A stretch of 55,708 bases of DNA, from assembly GCF_021531665.1 (NCBI RefSeq), contig NZ_JADYUH010000009.1, positions 1 through 55,708 of the forward strand, read 5' to 3'. This DNA comes from Prevotellamassilia timonensis. GTDB lineage: Bacteria > Bacteroidota > Bacteroidia > Bacteroidales > Bacteroidaceae. The position numbers and the translations under genes are program-made. Below the pieces are notes generated by a model, which was not told the origin of the DNA, made no database searches, and saw nothing but the letters and a program-made list of their open reading frames with translations. This document shows, in pieces, positions 10,682 through 23,927 of this stretch; position 1 is the stretch's first letter, and each line of letters begins with the position of its first letter.

Positions 10682-12301
10682 ATGAAACTCAATTTTCTAA
10701 AATATGTGGCACCCGTGGCTTTCTCTCTCGGACTGGGATTAGGAGTCACCTCGTGTGCCGACGACCTCAACCAGTCGTCCATTAACCCGCAAACACAGAG
10801 CGGAAGCGACCAAGACGGCTACTATGCCAAAATCTACGGTCTGCTCGTCCTCTCAGGACAAAAAGGCGCCACCGAAACGCCGGACATCTCCGACGACCCC
10901 GGCAAGAACCCCTTCTTCCGCCGTGTCTGGGAACAGCAGGAATTCCCCACTGACGAATGTCTCTGGGCTTGGCAGAATGACCCTGGTCAGTCTGAGTTCC
11001 TCAACTTCACCTGGAACTCCGAGCACCTCTTCACCCGCATGCTCTACAACCGCATCGGCTACAACATCACGCAGTGCAACTACTTCCTCGACCTCTACGG
11101 AAACCTCGCCGACGACAAGAGCAAGCAACGCTGCGCCGAGGTGCGCTTCTTCCGCGCCATGTACTATCAGTACTACCTCGACCTCTTCGGAAGAGCTCCG
11201 TTCAAGACCACCTTTGACTCTGAAAAACCGAAGGAAATACTTGCACCCGAACTCTTCACTTGGATTGAGGAAGAATACAAGGCACTCCTTGAAGGCGACC
11301 TCCTCGCTCCCGCTGACCCCGAAGGCACACACTTCGGGCAGGTCAACAAGGTGGCTGTCTATCTGATGCTCGCCCGCCTCTACCTCAATGCGGAAACCTA
11401 CGTCGGCACACCGCGCTGGGAAGACGCCGTGGATTTCTCCACCCGCGCCATCAACAGCGGCTACGACCTCAGCCGTGCCACCAGCAGCGCCGGCTTCAGC
11501 GGCTATCAACAGCTCTTCATGGGCGACAACGACCGCAACCCTGAAGCCATGAAGGAAATCGTGCTCCCCATCCGTCAGGACGGAACGAAGACCAAGACCT
11601 ACGGCGGCACTTGGACCATCATCAGCAGTTGCTATGCCAGCGGTTGCCAGAACTTCTACGGCACGAACGACGCTTGGACCTGCATCCGTGCTCGTGCCAA
11701 CGTGGCTGACTTCTTCTTCAACGACCGTGCCAACGTGCCTCTCACCGAAGGTCGCTTTGACATTCCGCAGGCTGCCGGCGACGACCGCGCCCTGCTCTTC
11801 GGCGGCGACGGACGCAAGATTGAATGCGAGAAGATTGGTACCATCACCAACGGTCTTGCCATCACCAAGTGGACCAACGAACACGCTGACGGCACCACGG
11901 ATTATCACGACCCCAACTTGCCCGACACCGACATTCCGTTCCTCCGTCTTGCTGAGGCTTATCTCACCCGCGCCGAAGCCAACTGGCGCGCCGGACAGCC
12001 CGCTTCCGTGGTGTTGGAAGACATCAACGTGCTGCGCGACCGTGCTCATGCTCGTCCTTGGAACAGCGTTGATTTGACGGAGCAGAACTTCGTCAATGAA
12101 TGGGGACGCGAGTTCTACTTGGAAGGACGCCGCCGCACCGACCTCCGTCGCTTCGGCATGTTCACCACCAATAAATATGTATGGGAATGGAAAGCCGGCG
12201 TCTATGAAGGAACCTCCACCTACGACCACTGCAACCTCTTCCCGATCCCGCAGACGGACATCACCAACAATCCGAACATGCACCAAAACCCCGGCTATTG
12301 A
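10682..12301 (+). CDS. susD: SusD-type starch-binding outer-membrane lipoprotein
   Basis: The protein has 539 residues with a lipoprotein signal peptide and lipobox Cys25 (GVTSC). It is of RagB/SusD type, with helical TPR-like repeats in the N-terminal half and a C-terminal region ending in the characteristic REFYLEGRRRTDLRRF and FPIPQTDI motifs. SusD caps the SusC barrel, binds helical starch and is needed for uptake. The length is close to B. thetaiotaomicron SusD (551). Because it directly follows susC, the ligand is inferred to be starch. susE follows after 39 nt. Confidence 0.95.
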   Translation: MKLNFLKYVAPVAFSLGLGLGVTSCADDLNQSSINPQTQSGSDQDGYYAKIYGLLVLSGQKGATETPDISDDPGKNPFFRRVWEQQEFPTDECLWAWQNDPGQSEFLNFTWNSEHLFTRMLYNRIGYNITQCNYFLDLYGNLADDKSKQRCAEVRFFRAMYYQYYLDLFGRAPFKTTFDSEKPKEILAPELFTWIEEEYKALLEGDLLAPADPEGTHFGQVNKVAVYLMLARLYLNAETYVGTPRWEDAVDFSTRAINSGYDLSRATSSAGFSGYQQLFMGDNDRNPEAMKEIVLPIRQDGTKTKTYGGTWTIISSCYASGCQNFYGTNDAWTCIRARANVADFFFNDRANVPLTEGRFDIPQAAGDDRALLFGGDGRKIECEKIGTITNGLAITKWTNEHADGTTDYHDPNLPDTDIPFLRLAEAYLTRAEANWRAGQPASVVLEDINVLRDRAHARPWNSVDLTEQNFVNEWGREFYLEGRRRTDLRRFGMFTTNKYVWEWKAGVYEGTSTYDHCNLFPIPQTDITNNPNMHQNPGY

Positions 12302-12340
12302 TTCAGCCGTGCCAATAAATCATCTAAATCGTAAACTATC

Positions 12341-13519
12341 ATGAAAAAGATATTTAGTTATTTGCTTTTGGCGCTGGCGCTGCCCTTCATGGCTGCATGC
12401 GAAACCGACACCGACAGCAACCCGATTCTGACTGAGCGCGAGAGTTTCCAACTGAACACTCCGCCCTACGCTCAGAACAACGTGATTGACCTTGAGAGTG
12501 CTTCCATCGTTGAACTCACCTGCACGCAGCCTGCCTACGGCTTCCCCGCCCCGACAACCTACACCGTGCAAGTCACCCTCGACGAGCAGTTCGTGGAAGC
12601 CACTGAAGGGACTGAAGCCAACTACGTCAGTCTGCCTTCCACCTATCGTTCCGCCACTTTGAACGTGGATGCATACGAACTCAACGAAGCACTCGTCGGT
12701 CTCTGGGAAGCCGTGCATCCCAGTGCCGACCTGCCCAACACGATGGCAGTCCTCGTGCGCCTCAAAGCCAACATCACCGAAAGCGACCGCGGCGTTTGCT
12801 ACTCCAACCCCATCACCCTGCCGCAGGTTCACGTCTATAAACCCGTTCAGACGCTCAAGCTGCCCGAGTCCATGTTCATCGTGGGTAAGATCAACGGCAA
12901 TGAATGGAGCACTTGGTTCCCCTTCGCCAAGGTGACCGACACCCCGGGCATGTTCTATGCCGTGGTTCATTGCACCGCCGATTCCAACTTCAAGATTGGT
13001 CCCGAAGCTAACGAATGGGAACAGGCACGCACCTACGACCAACTCACCTTCACTCCCGAAGCCATCAACGGGGCTGGTGCATGTGCAGGTTCCGACTCCG
13101 GAAACAGCGCCGTCACCAAAGCCGGCTGGTACACCTTCGTCGTGACCACCAAGATTGTGGGCAAGGAAGTGAAATACACTGTGGACATCCGTCCTGCCGA
13201 GATTTATCTCATCGGTGCCACCCTCGGCGGTCTTTGGGACTTTGATGATCAAGGCAAGTGTACGCTGAGTGCTGACGAACTTGAGTGGATTACGCCCGCT
13301 GCCACCGCTGCCGGTGAAGCCCGCCTCTCTGTCAAAGTGCCCGAAGCTTCCTGGTGGCAGAGCGAGTTCACGCTTTGCGACGGTGTCATCACTCACCGCG
13401 AAAACGACAACATCCTTGACAACTGGGAGTCTGACAAGGGCAGCAACTACTCTGTCAAACTCACCCCGGGTCAGAAGATTCGTCTCAACTTCGCCGCAGG
13501 AACCGGTGTGGTCGAATAA
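12341..13519 (+). CDS. susE: SusE-like surface starch-binding lipoprotein (two CBM modules)
   Basis: The protein has 392 residues with lipobox Cys20 (FMAAC). An N-terminal SusE/Ig-like domain (about 25-150) is followed by two starch-binding beta-sandwich modules, each starting with a hydrophobic strand and glycine turn: MFIVGKINGNEW (about 175) and IYLIGATLGG (about 289). The second ends WWQSEFTLCDG near the C terminus. Two modules after an Ig-like domain is the known SusE plan. It probably helps retain starch fragments at the surface. The ending (LNFAAGTGVVE) resembles that of susF (LNFTNGTGSVK), consistent with ancient duplication. Confidence 0.88.
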   Translation: MKKIFSYLLLALALPFMAACETDTDSNPILTERESFQLNTPPYAQNNVIDLESASIVELTCTQPAYGFPAPTTYTVQVTLDEQFVEATEGTEANYVSLPSTYRSATLNVDAYELNEALVGLWEAVHPSADLPNTMAVLVRLKANITESDRGVCYSNPITLPQVHVYKPVQTLKLPESMFIVGKINGNEWSTWFPFAKVTDTPGMFYAVVHCTADSNFKIGPEANEWEQARTYDQLTFTPEAINGAGACAGSDSGNSAVTKAGWYTFVVTTKIVGKEVKYTVDIRPAEIYLIGATLGGLWDFDDQGKCTLSADELEWITPAATAAGEARLSVKVPEASWWQSEFTLCDGVITHRENDNILDNWESDKGSNYSVKLTPGQKIRLNFAAGTGVVE

Positions 13520-13538
13520 TCTCCAAATCTGAAAACCG

Positions 13539-13584
13539 AGCGGCGGGAGTCCTCTTCTCCCCGACCGAGGCAACTCTCGCCGCT
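13539..13584 (+). promoter_or_regulatory. intercistronic hairpin between susE and susF
   Basis: AGCGGCGGGAGT (13539-13550) pairs with ACTCTCGCCGCT (13573-13584), giving 12 bp with one G-T pair and a 22-nt loop. No T-run follows, so it looks like an mRNA processing or stability stem, not a terminator. Confidence 0.5.
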
Positions 13585-13610
13585 TTCTCATCTTAAAACA
13601 TAACCAATCC

Positions 13611-14999
13611 ATGAAAAGATTAGCATTCTATGCAGGCGCACTTCTGACGGTCTTCTCCCTCACCGCCTGCGATGAAGATTATACGGACTGGGCAAGTCCG
13701 CAGAGCAATCCGCAGCAGGACCCTGCCAACGCCGTGACCCTTTCCATGACGGCGCTGCCCACAGAAACCATCGACAAGGAGGCTGCTCCCGAAGTCGTGC
13801 AACTGCTCCAGACCGGGGCTGTCGCCGAAGCACCCGAAGGTGCCACCGTCAAAGTGAACACGCTCTTCGTGAATGAAAAGCATGTGCTTCCTTTCACCGA
13901 AGAGGACGGCATCATCAGCGTCAATGTCGCTCAACTCGACAGCGTGGTGGAAGTGGCTTATCTCAGCCGCCAGCGCATCGAACGTGAACTTCAACTCACC
14001 GTTGATGCCAGCATCATCGCTCCCGACGGCGGTGCGCTCCGCACCACCTCTGTCCCCGTGGTTGTGAAATATCTCCAGGAGACTCCTCCTCCTGTTGAAG
14101 AAAATTACTATCTGATTGGCGTTCTCGGCTGGACTTCCGCCGACCTGCTCCCCATGCAAAGCAAAGGCAACGGTGTCTTTGAAGCCACCATTGATTTGCT
14201 CGCTGACACTTGGTTCAAGATTTTCCCGCAATCTGCCCTTGTGGGTGGCAGCATCAACTGGGATGCCCTTCTGGGCAGTTCCATCGATGGTGACACCAGC
14301 AGCGATGCTTTTGTCACTTGGAAGGGAGCACAGGCTTTCAAAGCCGGTGCCGGAAAGAGCAAGGTGACCATCGACATGGTGAACTGGCGCTACAGCATCA
14401 AACCCGTCTCTGCCGAACTCTACCTCACCGGTTCTGAATACGGCTGGGGGGCGACCTGGAAACCCATGGTTCCCGTTAACGGTCACGAAGGCGAGTTCTG
14501 GACGCTCATCTATCTCAATGCAGGTGAAGAGTTCAAGTTTGCACCTCAGGCAGACTGGGGCGGTGACTTCGGTGCTGACCAACTGCAATTCGTGGACAAC
14601 GCCGGCGCCGGTCTCACAGGAACCAGCAACGTCGTGGTTGGCAACAGCGGCTGGTATCTGCTCTATGTAGATGCCACGAACAAGGTGCTTGAAACCTATG
14701 CGCCTGATGTCTATCTCATGGGCGAAACTGCCGGTGAGTGGGCAATTGCTCCGGAACACAAGTTCACTGTGCCCACAGGCAAGGATGAAGACTTCGTTTC
14801 TCCCGCCTTTGTCGCTGACGCTGAACTCCGAATGTGTGTTCACCCGAAAGAAGGCGTTGAGTGGTGGCAGACTGAGTTCATCGTGCTCGACGGTGAGATT
14901 GTCTTCCGCGGTGCCGGTCCCGACCAGACCCGCGTGAAAGTGGGCGCCGGACAGCGAGCCTATCTGAACTTCACCAACGGCACAGGCAGCGTGAAGTGA
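13611..14999 (+). CDS. susF: SusF-like surface starch-binding lipoprotein (three CBM modules)
   Basis: The protein has 462 residues with lipobox Cys20 (SLTAC). After an N-terminal Ig-like domain (about 25-160) come three starch-binding modules that each begin with the same signature: YYLIGVLGW (about 164), LYLTGSEYGWG (about 270) and VYLMGETAGEW (about 366). The last ends WWQTEFIVLDG as in SusE. Three modules here and two in SusE is exactly the division known for B. thetaiotaomicron SusF and SusE. It binds starch on the cell surface without hydrolysing it. Confidence 0.88.
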   Translation: MKRLAFYAGALLTVFSLTACDEDYTDWASPQSNPQQDPANAVTLSMTALPTETIDKEAAPEVVQLLQTGAVAEAPEGATVKVNTLFVNEKHVLPFTEEDGIISVNVAQLDSVVEVAYLSRQRIERELQLTVDASIIAPDGGALRTTSVPVVVKYLQETPPPVEENYYLIGVLGWTSADLLPMQSKGNGVFEATIDLLADTWFKIFPQSALVGGSINWDALLGSSIDGDTSSDAFVTWKGAQAFKAGAGKSKVTIDMVNWRYSIKPVSAELYLTGSEYGWGATWKPMVPVNGHEGEFWTLIYLNAGEEFKFAPQADWGGDFGADQLQFVDNAGAGLTGTSNVVVGNSGWYLLYVDATNKVLETYAPDVYLMGETAGEWAIAPEHKFTVPTGKDEDFVSPAFVADAELRMCVHPKEGVEWWQTEFIVLDGEIVFRGAGPDQTRVKVGAGQRAYLNFTNGTGSVK

Positions 15000-15027
15000 C
15001 ACGCCGCAGCGCCGCATCCTCTTTTGA

Positions 15028-15068
15028 AGCCGGAAGGCGCATTTCACGGCGCCTTCCGGCTCCTTTCT
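15028..15068 (+). terminator. terminator or attenuator between susF and the alpha-amylase gene
   Basis: There is a perfect 13-bp stem, AGCCGGAAGGCGC (15028-15040) with 15049-15061, an 8-nt loop and a CCTTTCT tail. It probably ends or reduces transcription before the last gene of the locus. I see no clear promoter between here and 15115. Confidence 0.6.
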
Positions 15069-15114
15069 ATTTAGGATGACGGAAGACCATAATTAATTTG
15101 TAAGAAAAACATTT

Positions 15115-16524
15115 ATGAAAAAACTTCTCTCCCTTTGCTCACTTCTTGCCTTGCCGCTTTGGGCGCAGGCACCTGCCGAAAGCGAGGATGTCATGTTGCA
15201 GGCTTTCTACTGGGATTCTCAAAAGGAGACCGGCTGGATTGAACTGGAAGCTCTCGCGCCGGAAATTGCCCCCTTCTTCTCTGTCGTTTGGCTTCCACCT
15301 TCGGCAAGCGCGGAAGGCGGAGGCGCGGTCGGAGGCAACAACGTGGGCTATCATCCCCGCCAGTGGAACAACCAGACCTCCTGCTGGGGGACTGCTGAAA
15401 ATCTGAAGAAACTCATCGCCACGCTCCATGAAAAGGGCGTCAAAGTCCTCGCAGACATCGTCATCAACCACCGCGCCGGCAACACCGACTGGGGCAACTT
15501 CACCGCCGATGATTTCGGCACGTATGGCTCCTATCAACTCACCGCAGAACACATCTGTCGCAACGACGAAATGAACACCGACCCCGGAGCAGGTTCCTGG
15601 AACGGAAAAGCCACGGGTGCCTACGACACGGGTGAAAACTGGGGCGGCGCACGCGACCTTGACCACACTTCCACCTACGTCCAGGAAGACTGCAAAGCCT
15701 ATCTCGCCTGGCTCAAGGGAGACTATGGCTACGACGGCTGGCGCTACGACTTCGTCAAGGGCTTCAGCGGCACCTATGTTGGACTCTACAACGAGGCTTC
15801 CCAACCCTACATCTCCGTCGGAGAGTATTGGGACGGTTCCTACGACAACGTGGCAGCATGGATTGAGAAAACGGAACGTCAAAGCATGGCGTTTGACTTC
15901 CCGATGAAATATGCCGCCCTCAACAACGGACTGCAGCGTGGGCAATACAGTAACATGTCTTGGATTGAGGACAAAACGACGTGGCGTCCCGCCGGCATGA
16001 TTCACCACCACAACTACAACCGCCTTGCCGTCACCTTCGTCGATAACCACGACACCTATCGTGATGCCAATAAATTCACAGGCTACGTGGACCAAGCCTA
16101 TGCCTTCATCCTCTCTTCGCCGGGCATTCCCTGTGTCTTCTGGCCGCATTGGCGCGGCACCTATCGCAAGGACATTGAGAAAATGATTCAGGTGCGTCGC
16201 ACCGCGGGCATTCACTCTGAGAGCGATGTGAAGGTGACCGCCAAATCAACCTACTATGAGAGTGTCGCCATCGGTCACAACGGCAGTCTCATCACTCGCA
16301 TTGGCTATGCAGCACCGACCACCGTGCCCGAGGGTTATTTCCTCGCAGCCGATGGCAACAATTGGGCGATGTATCTTTCTGACAATCTGGAAGGAATCCG
16401 CGACATTACTGCCGACAGTTCCGATGCCGATGCTCCCATCTACTCCCCGGACGGTCGCCGCGTCATGGTGCCGCAGAAGGGACAAGTGTATCTTCAGAAC
16501 GGCAAAAAGTTCATAGCGAAATGA
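15115..16524 (+). CDS. secreted GH13 alpha-amylase with a C-terminal sorting-like tail, in the susG position
   Basis: The protein has 469 residues with a type I signal peptide (about 1-18, PLWAQA) and no lipobox. The GH13 barrel resembles the compact plant/bacterial alpha-amylases (VMLQAFYWDS start). The catalytic residues are Asp212 (WRYDFVKGF), Glu237 (VGEYWD) and Asp313 (VDNHDT). It ends in a tail, IYSPDGRRV then KGQVYLQNGKKFIAK, also seen in the proteins at 25275 and 32631. It occupies the place of susG but is much shorter than SusG (about 692 residues), lacks the lipid anchor and has no inserted CBM58-sized domain. It should cleave internal alpha-1,4 links of starch, probably outside the cell. 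I leave the symbol blank because it is not a SusG orthologue. Confidence 0.88.
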   Translation: MKKLLSLCSLLALPLWAQAPAESEDVMLQAFYWDSQKETGWIELEALAPEIAPFFSVVWLPPSASAEGGGAVGGNNVGYHPRQWNNQTSCWGTAENLKKLIATLHEKGVKVLADIVINHRAGNTDWGNFTADDFGTYGSYQLTAEHICRNDEMNTDPGAGSWNGKATGAYDTGENWGGARDLDHTSTYVQEDCKAYLAWLKGDYGYDGWRYDFVKGFSGTYVGLYNEASQPYISVGEYWDGSYDNVAAWIEKTERQSMAFDFPMKYAALNNGLQRGQYSNMSWIEDKTTWRPAGMIHHHNYNRLAVTFVDNHDTYRDANKFTGYVDQAYAFILSSPGIPCVFWPHWRGTYRKDIEKMIQVRRTAGIHSESDVKVTAKSTYYESVAIGHNGSLITRIGYAAPTTVPEGYFLAADGNNWAMYLSDNLEGIRDITADSSDADAPIYSPDGRRVMVPQKGQVYLQNGKKFIAK

Positions 16525-16570
16525 GGCAGAATGGGAGGCTCAGTGGAGCGATTCCCATGGTGCGAGAATA

Positions 16571-16616
16571 ATTCAACTGGCGCGGACACAAATCAACGTG
16601 TTCGCGCCAGTTGAAT
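16571..16616. terminator. bidirectional hairpin between the amylase gene and cydB
   Basis: A 19-bp nearly perfect inverted repeat (ATTCAACTGGCGCGGACAC at 16571-16589 with 16598-16616, one G-T pair) has an 8-nt loop. It sits 46 nt after the amylase stop codon. No T-run follows, so efficiency is uncertain. Confidence 0.5.
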
Positions 16617-16650
16617 GATTCATCACCCAACTTCTGCCGGAAAGCAACAG

Positions 16651-16686
16651 AAAAAGCCCGAAGTCCGTTTTACCGGGCTTCGGGCT
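16651..16686 (-). terminator. intrinsic terminator of the cyd operon
   Basis: On the minus strand a 13-bp stem (16674-16686 with 16655-16667, one G-T pair, core AGCCCGAAG) is followed directly by a T-run (16651-16655). It lies 33 nt after the cydB stop codon. Confidence 0.85.
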
Positions 16687-16719
16687 GGATGTTGGTTTAG
16701 CGGTCAGCCATGGTGATTT

Positions 16720-17856
16720 TCACGCATCTTTGCGACTCAAACCGCCGAGGTCAATGACGTGCCAAGCGTAGGCAATATACGCCAAGACAAAGGGAATGAG
16801 GAGGCTGACCACAGACATGACCGTCAGTGTGAACTCGCTGCTGCAACTGTTGGCGAGACACAGCGAACTCTGTGGGTCGAGCGAAGAGGGATAGTAGGCT
16901 GTGCCGTCCAGACCTGCCACCAAGAGCAGTGCGGTGACGGTGAGCACCGTGCCGATGCCCGTGAACCAGATTCCTCTGACGGTGGAGGGTTTGAGCAGCG
17001 TGCGGAGAATGCCGAGCAGCACAAGCACGACACCCACCAAGAAGAGCAGCGCAACCAAAGGCATGGAGAGGAAACTGTGGAGATAGCGATACGCCTCGGG
17101 GACGAAGGTTTGGGTGGCAGCGTCATAGACCAATCCGATGGCGGTCAGTACGCGTCCCACAAAGGCAAGGAAGAGAACGAGGAAGGGCACGGTGTCAATG
17201 AGTACCTGGCGGCGCAGACGCGGACGCAGTTCCTCATCGTGGAGGTTGTTCAGGAGATAGAGGGAACCGAGGACGCGGGTGAGGAAGACGACAGCCAAGC
17301 CGAGCACCCAGTTCCAAGGACAGAAGAGGGCATCAAGGCCGTGCCAGGCGTTGCCCCAGCGACTGATGACAGGACCGGCGTCTGCCACGCCCAAGCCAAG
17401 CGCATCGTGTGTGACGAGGAAATTGCTGCCGGTGAAGAACGTGGCGACTGCTGCGCCGACGACGAAGGGACCGACCACACCGTTGAAAACGAGGAAGCGA
17501 CGATAGCAGCCGCGACCGAGCACGTTGCCGGGCTTTGCCTGAAACTCATAGGCGACAGCCTGAAGCACGAAACTCACGAGGATGAGCATCCAAATCCAGT
17601 AGGCGCCGCCGAAGGAGGTGCTGTAGAACAGTGGGAAACTGGCGAAGAAAGCGCCGCCGAAGGTGACGAGGGTCGTGAAGGTCAGTTCCCATTTGCGTCC
17701 GGTGGAACCAATGATGAGTTTGCGTTCTTCCTCATCTCGTCCGAGGCGGAAGATGAGGCTGTTGGCGCCTTGCACGAACATCAGGAAGACGAGGAGGCCG
17801 CCGAGGAGGCTCACTAAGAACCACCAATATTGCTGAAGGAAAGAATAGGTTATCAT
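16720..17856 (-). CDS. cydB: cytochrome bd ubiquinol/menaquinol oxidase subunit II
   Basis: The protein has 378 residues with about nine hydrophobic membrane helices. Family sequence is clear from the start (YWWFLVSLLGGLLVFLMFVQGAN) through the central GSTGRKWELTFTTLVTFGGA region. Subunit II stabilises the haem-bearing subunit I in the inner membrane. It lies 39 nt after cydA and upstream of a strong terminator, so the two are cotranscribed. Bacteroidales use bd oxidase to scavenge traces of oxygen and to respire at nanomolar oxygen. Confidence 0.95.
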   Translation of the reverse strand: MITYSFLQQYWWFLVSLLGGLLVFLMFVQGANSLIFRLGRDEEERKLIIGSTGRKWELTFTTLVTFGGAFFASFPLFYSTSFGGAYWIWMLILVSFVLQAVAYEFQAKPGNVLGRGCYRRFLVFNGVVGPFVVGAAVATFFTGSNFLVTHDALGLGVADAGPVISRWGNAWHGLDALFCPWNWVLGLAVVFLTRVLGSLYLLNNLHDEELRPRLRRQVLIDTVPFLVLFLAFVGRVLTAIGLVYDAATQTFVPEAYRYLHSFLSMPLVALLFLVGVVLVLLGILRTLLKPSTVRGIWFTGIGTVLTVTALLLVAGLDGTAYYPSSLDPQSSLCLANSCSSEFTLTVMSVVSLLIPFVLAYIAYAWHVIDLGGLSRKDA

Positions 17857-17895
17857 GATTTAAGGGAGGGCTATGTGGTCAAAAGAGTCTGAAGA

Positions 17896-19389
17896 TTACT
17901 TGGTGATTTCGGGGGCGTTGCTGATGGCGCGACACATGATTCGGATTTCGGCGACCAGCAACAGCGTGAAGAGGACGGCGAAGAGAATGAAGGTTGTCAC
18001 CACGTCGGCGGTGGCGAGTCCCGAGACGGCGGCATTGACCGGCAGCAGGTCTTGGATTGCCCAAGGCTGACGTCCCACTTCTGCCACCACCCAGCCGGCT
18101 TGTCCGGCGAGATAGGCGGCGGGCACGGTGAGCACACCGAGCCAGAGCATCGGGCGGGACTCTTCAATGCGACCGCGACGCTGCAACCAAACGAGGGTGA
18201 GGAAGACGAGAATCATGAAGCCGCCGCCGCCAACCATGATGCGGAAAGACCAATAGACCAAGGGGACATTGGGCACGAGTTGTTCTGCGCTTTCAAGGTA
18301 GCCGTAGCCGAAATATTCCATGTCCTGACTGAGTTCCTCGCGTGCCTTGGCTGCTTCACCGGGGTCGGTGTTTCGAACTTCGCGGAAGCGGGAGAATGCG
18401 GCGATGGCGTTGCGTCCGCGTTCCATTTTCTCGGCAGCGGAGGGATGTACTGTGCCGTCGGGTGTGGTGTAGCCGTTGAGGATGTCGTGGATGCCAGGGA
18501 CGAAGCCGTTGATGTCGTGTGTGGCAAGGATGGAGAGCATGTTGGGCATCTCCACGCCCGGCACGATGCTGAAGGGAGCACCTGCTCCGCCCTGTTCGAG
18601 TCCTTCGGCGGCAGCGAGTTTCATGGGTTGTTGTTTGGCAATTTGCACGCCGCTCTGGTCGCCTGTTCCCATGACGACGAGGGAAGCCAGCACGCCGACC
18701 ACGGCAGCCACTTTGATGCCTGCCACAGCAAGGTCACGGTTGCGGCGGCGCAGCAGGAACCAGCAGCTGACGCCCACGACGAAGGCAGCGCCGGTGACCC
18801 AGCCGCAGGAAATCGTGTGGAGGAATTTCATCACTGCCGACGGCGAGAGTGCCACGGCGGCGAAATCCACCATTTCGTTGCGCACGGTCTCAGGGTTGAA
18901 CTCCATGCCCACGGGGTCTTGCATCCAAGCGTTGGCAACGAGAATCCACCAGGCAGAGAGCGTGGCTCCCAGTCCCGTGAGCCAGGTGGCGGCGAGGTGG
19001 AAGCCGGGGCGCACCTTTTTCCAGCCAAAGAACATGACGGCAATGAAGGTGGACTCCATGAAGAATGCCACGATGCCTTCAATTGCCAGCGGGGCACCGA
19101 AGATGTCGCCCACGAACCAGGAGTAGTTGCTCCAGTTCGTGCCGAACTCAAATTCCAGGATGAGACCTGTGGCGACACCGACGGCGAAGTTGATGCCGAA
19201 GAGTTTCATCCAAAACTGTGTGCATTGTTTCCAGAACTCATCTTTCTTGATGAAATAGATGGTTTCCATGATGCCCATGATGAGGGCGAGTCCCAAGGTG
19301 AGCGGGACGAAGAGCCAGTGATAGCAGGCGGTCAGTGCGAACTGCGCTCGTGACCAGTCTATCACACCGGATTCAATCAGTTGCAACAT
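17896..19389 (-). CDS. cydA: cytochrome bd quinol oxidase subunit I
   Basis: The protein has 497 residues and is multi-spanning. Ligand and quinol motifs are intact: His24 (FALTACYHWLF, equivalent to the haem b595 ligand), the His of FLHTISCGWV and the Met of SFRIMVGGGG (haem b558 ligands), and the GWVVAEVGRQPW signature. A long periplasmic Q-loop region lies between. It oxidises quinol and reduces oxygen to water while building proton motive force. The gene directly follows the DUF4492 gene (75 nt) and precedes cydB. Confidence 0.96.
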   Translation of the reverse strand: MLQLIESGVIDWSRAQFALTACYHWLFVPLTLGLALIMGIMETIYFIKKDEFWKQCTQFWMKLFGINFAVGVATGLILEFEFGTNWSNYSWFVGDIFGAPLAIEGIVAFFMESTFIAVMFFGWKKVRPGFHLAATWLTGLGATLSAWWILVANAWMQDPVGMEFNPETVRNEMVDFAAVALSPSAVMKFLHTISCGWVTGAAFVVGVSCWFLLRRRNRDLAVAGIKVAAVVGVLASLVVMGTGDQSGVQIAKQQPMKLAAAEGLEQGGAGAPFSIVPGVEMPNMLSILATHDINGFVPGIHDILNGYTTPDGTVHPSAAEKMERGRNAIAAFSRFREVRNTDPGEAAKAREELSQDMEYFGYGYLESAEQLVPNVPLVYWSFRIMVGGGGFMILVFLTLVWLQRRGRIEESRPMLWLGVLTVPAAYLAGQAGWVVAEVGRQPWAIQDLLPVNAAVSGLATADVVTTFILFAVLFTLLLVAEIRIMCRAISNAPEITK

Positions 19390-19464
19390 ATCAAAAACGT
19401 GTTTTTATGTGATTAGATGTAAGGTATGTTCAGAAACGTCCAAGGAGGCACGGCTTCAGGTCGT

Positions 19465-19695
19465 TCACCGTTCGTCGCTCTGTGGCAGCGTGAGGTTGTT
19501 GCCGACTGTCTCGCTTTTGGCGTCGTTGTCAAGTCCTTGCAGCGTGGGGCGGAAGAAGAAAAGGCGCAGCACTACGAAGATGAGGAACAACTTGACGAGG
19601 ATGAGAATCCACAGCGTGCGTCCCCAAGTCATCTCGCGGAAGCCGGTGACATAAAATGCCCACACGTCGCGAAGGATGTGACCGATTCGCTTCAT
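19465..19695 (-). CDS. DUF4492 small membrane protein, probable bd-oxidase accessory
   Basis: The protein has 76 residues with one membrane span (about 28-48, LWILILVKLFLIFVVLRLFFF) preceded by the family motif GFREMTWGRTLW. DUF4492 genes typically sit directly before cydAB in Bacteroidota, as here. By analogy with small bd-oxidase subunits it may assist assembly or stability, but no function is established to my knowledge. Confidence 0.85.
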   Translation of the reverse strand: MKRIGHILRDVWAFYVTGFREMTWGRTLWILILVKLFLIFVVLRLFFFRPTLQGLDNDAKSETVGNNLTLPQSDER

Positions 19696-19700
19696 GTGGG

Positions 19701-19708
19701 CAAATATA
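19701..19708 (-). promoter_or_regulatory. possible -7 box before the DUF4492-cydAB operon
   Basis: The minus strand reads TATATTTG five nucleotides before the DUF4492 ATG. No -33 box is visible at the right distance. If real, the transcript would be almost leaderless. Alternatively the cyd genes are read through from the GH2 gene, which ends only 57 nt upstream without a clear terminator. Confidence 0.3.
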
Positions 19709-19752
19709 GGAATTTTTAAGAATGTATTACCTATTATATATAAGGTATTCTC

Positions 19753-23850
<4,098 letters not shown>

Positions 23851-23927
23851 TTATGATTGTGTTTTTCTCGCAGTCTTCGGGATGGTGTCTGCACAGCGAA
23901 GAATGGGCTGTCATCCCGTGAGATTAT

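Noticed and set aside
16571-16686. Small RNA gene between the amylase gene and cydB
   Set aside because: The two hairpins are fully explained as transcript ends of convergent genes, and no promoter is seen.
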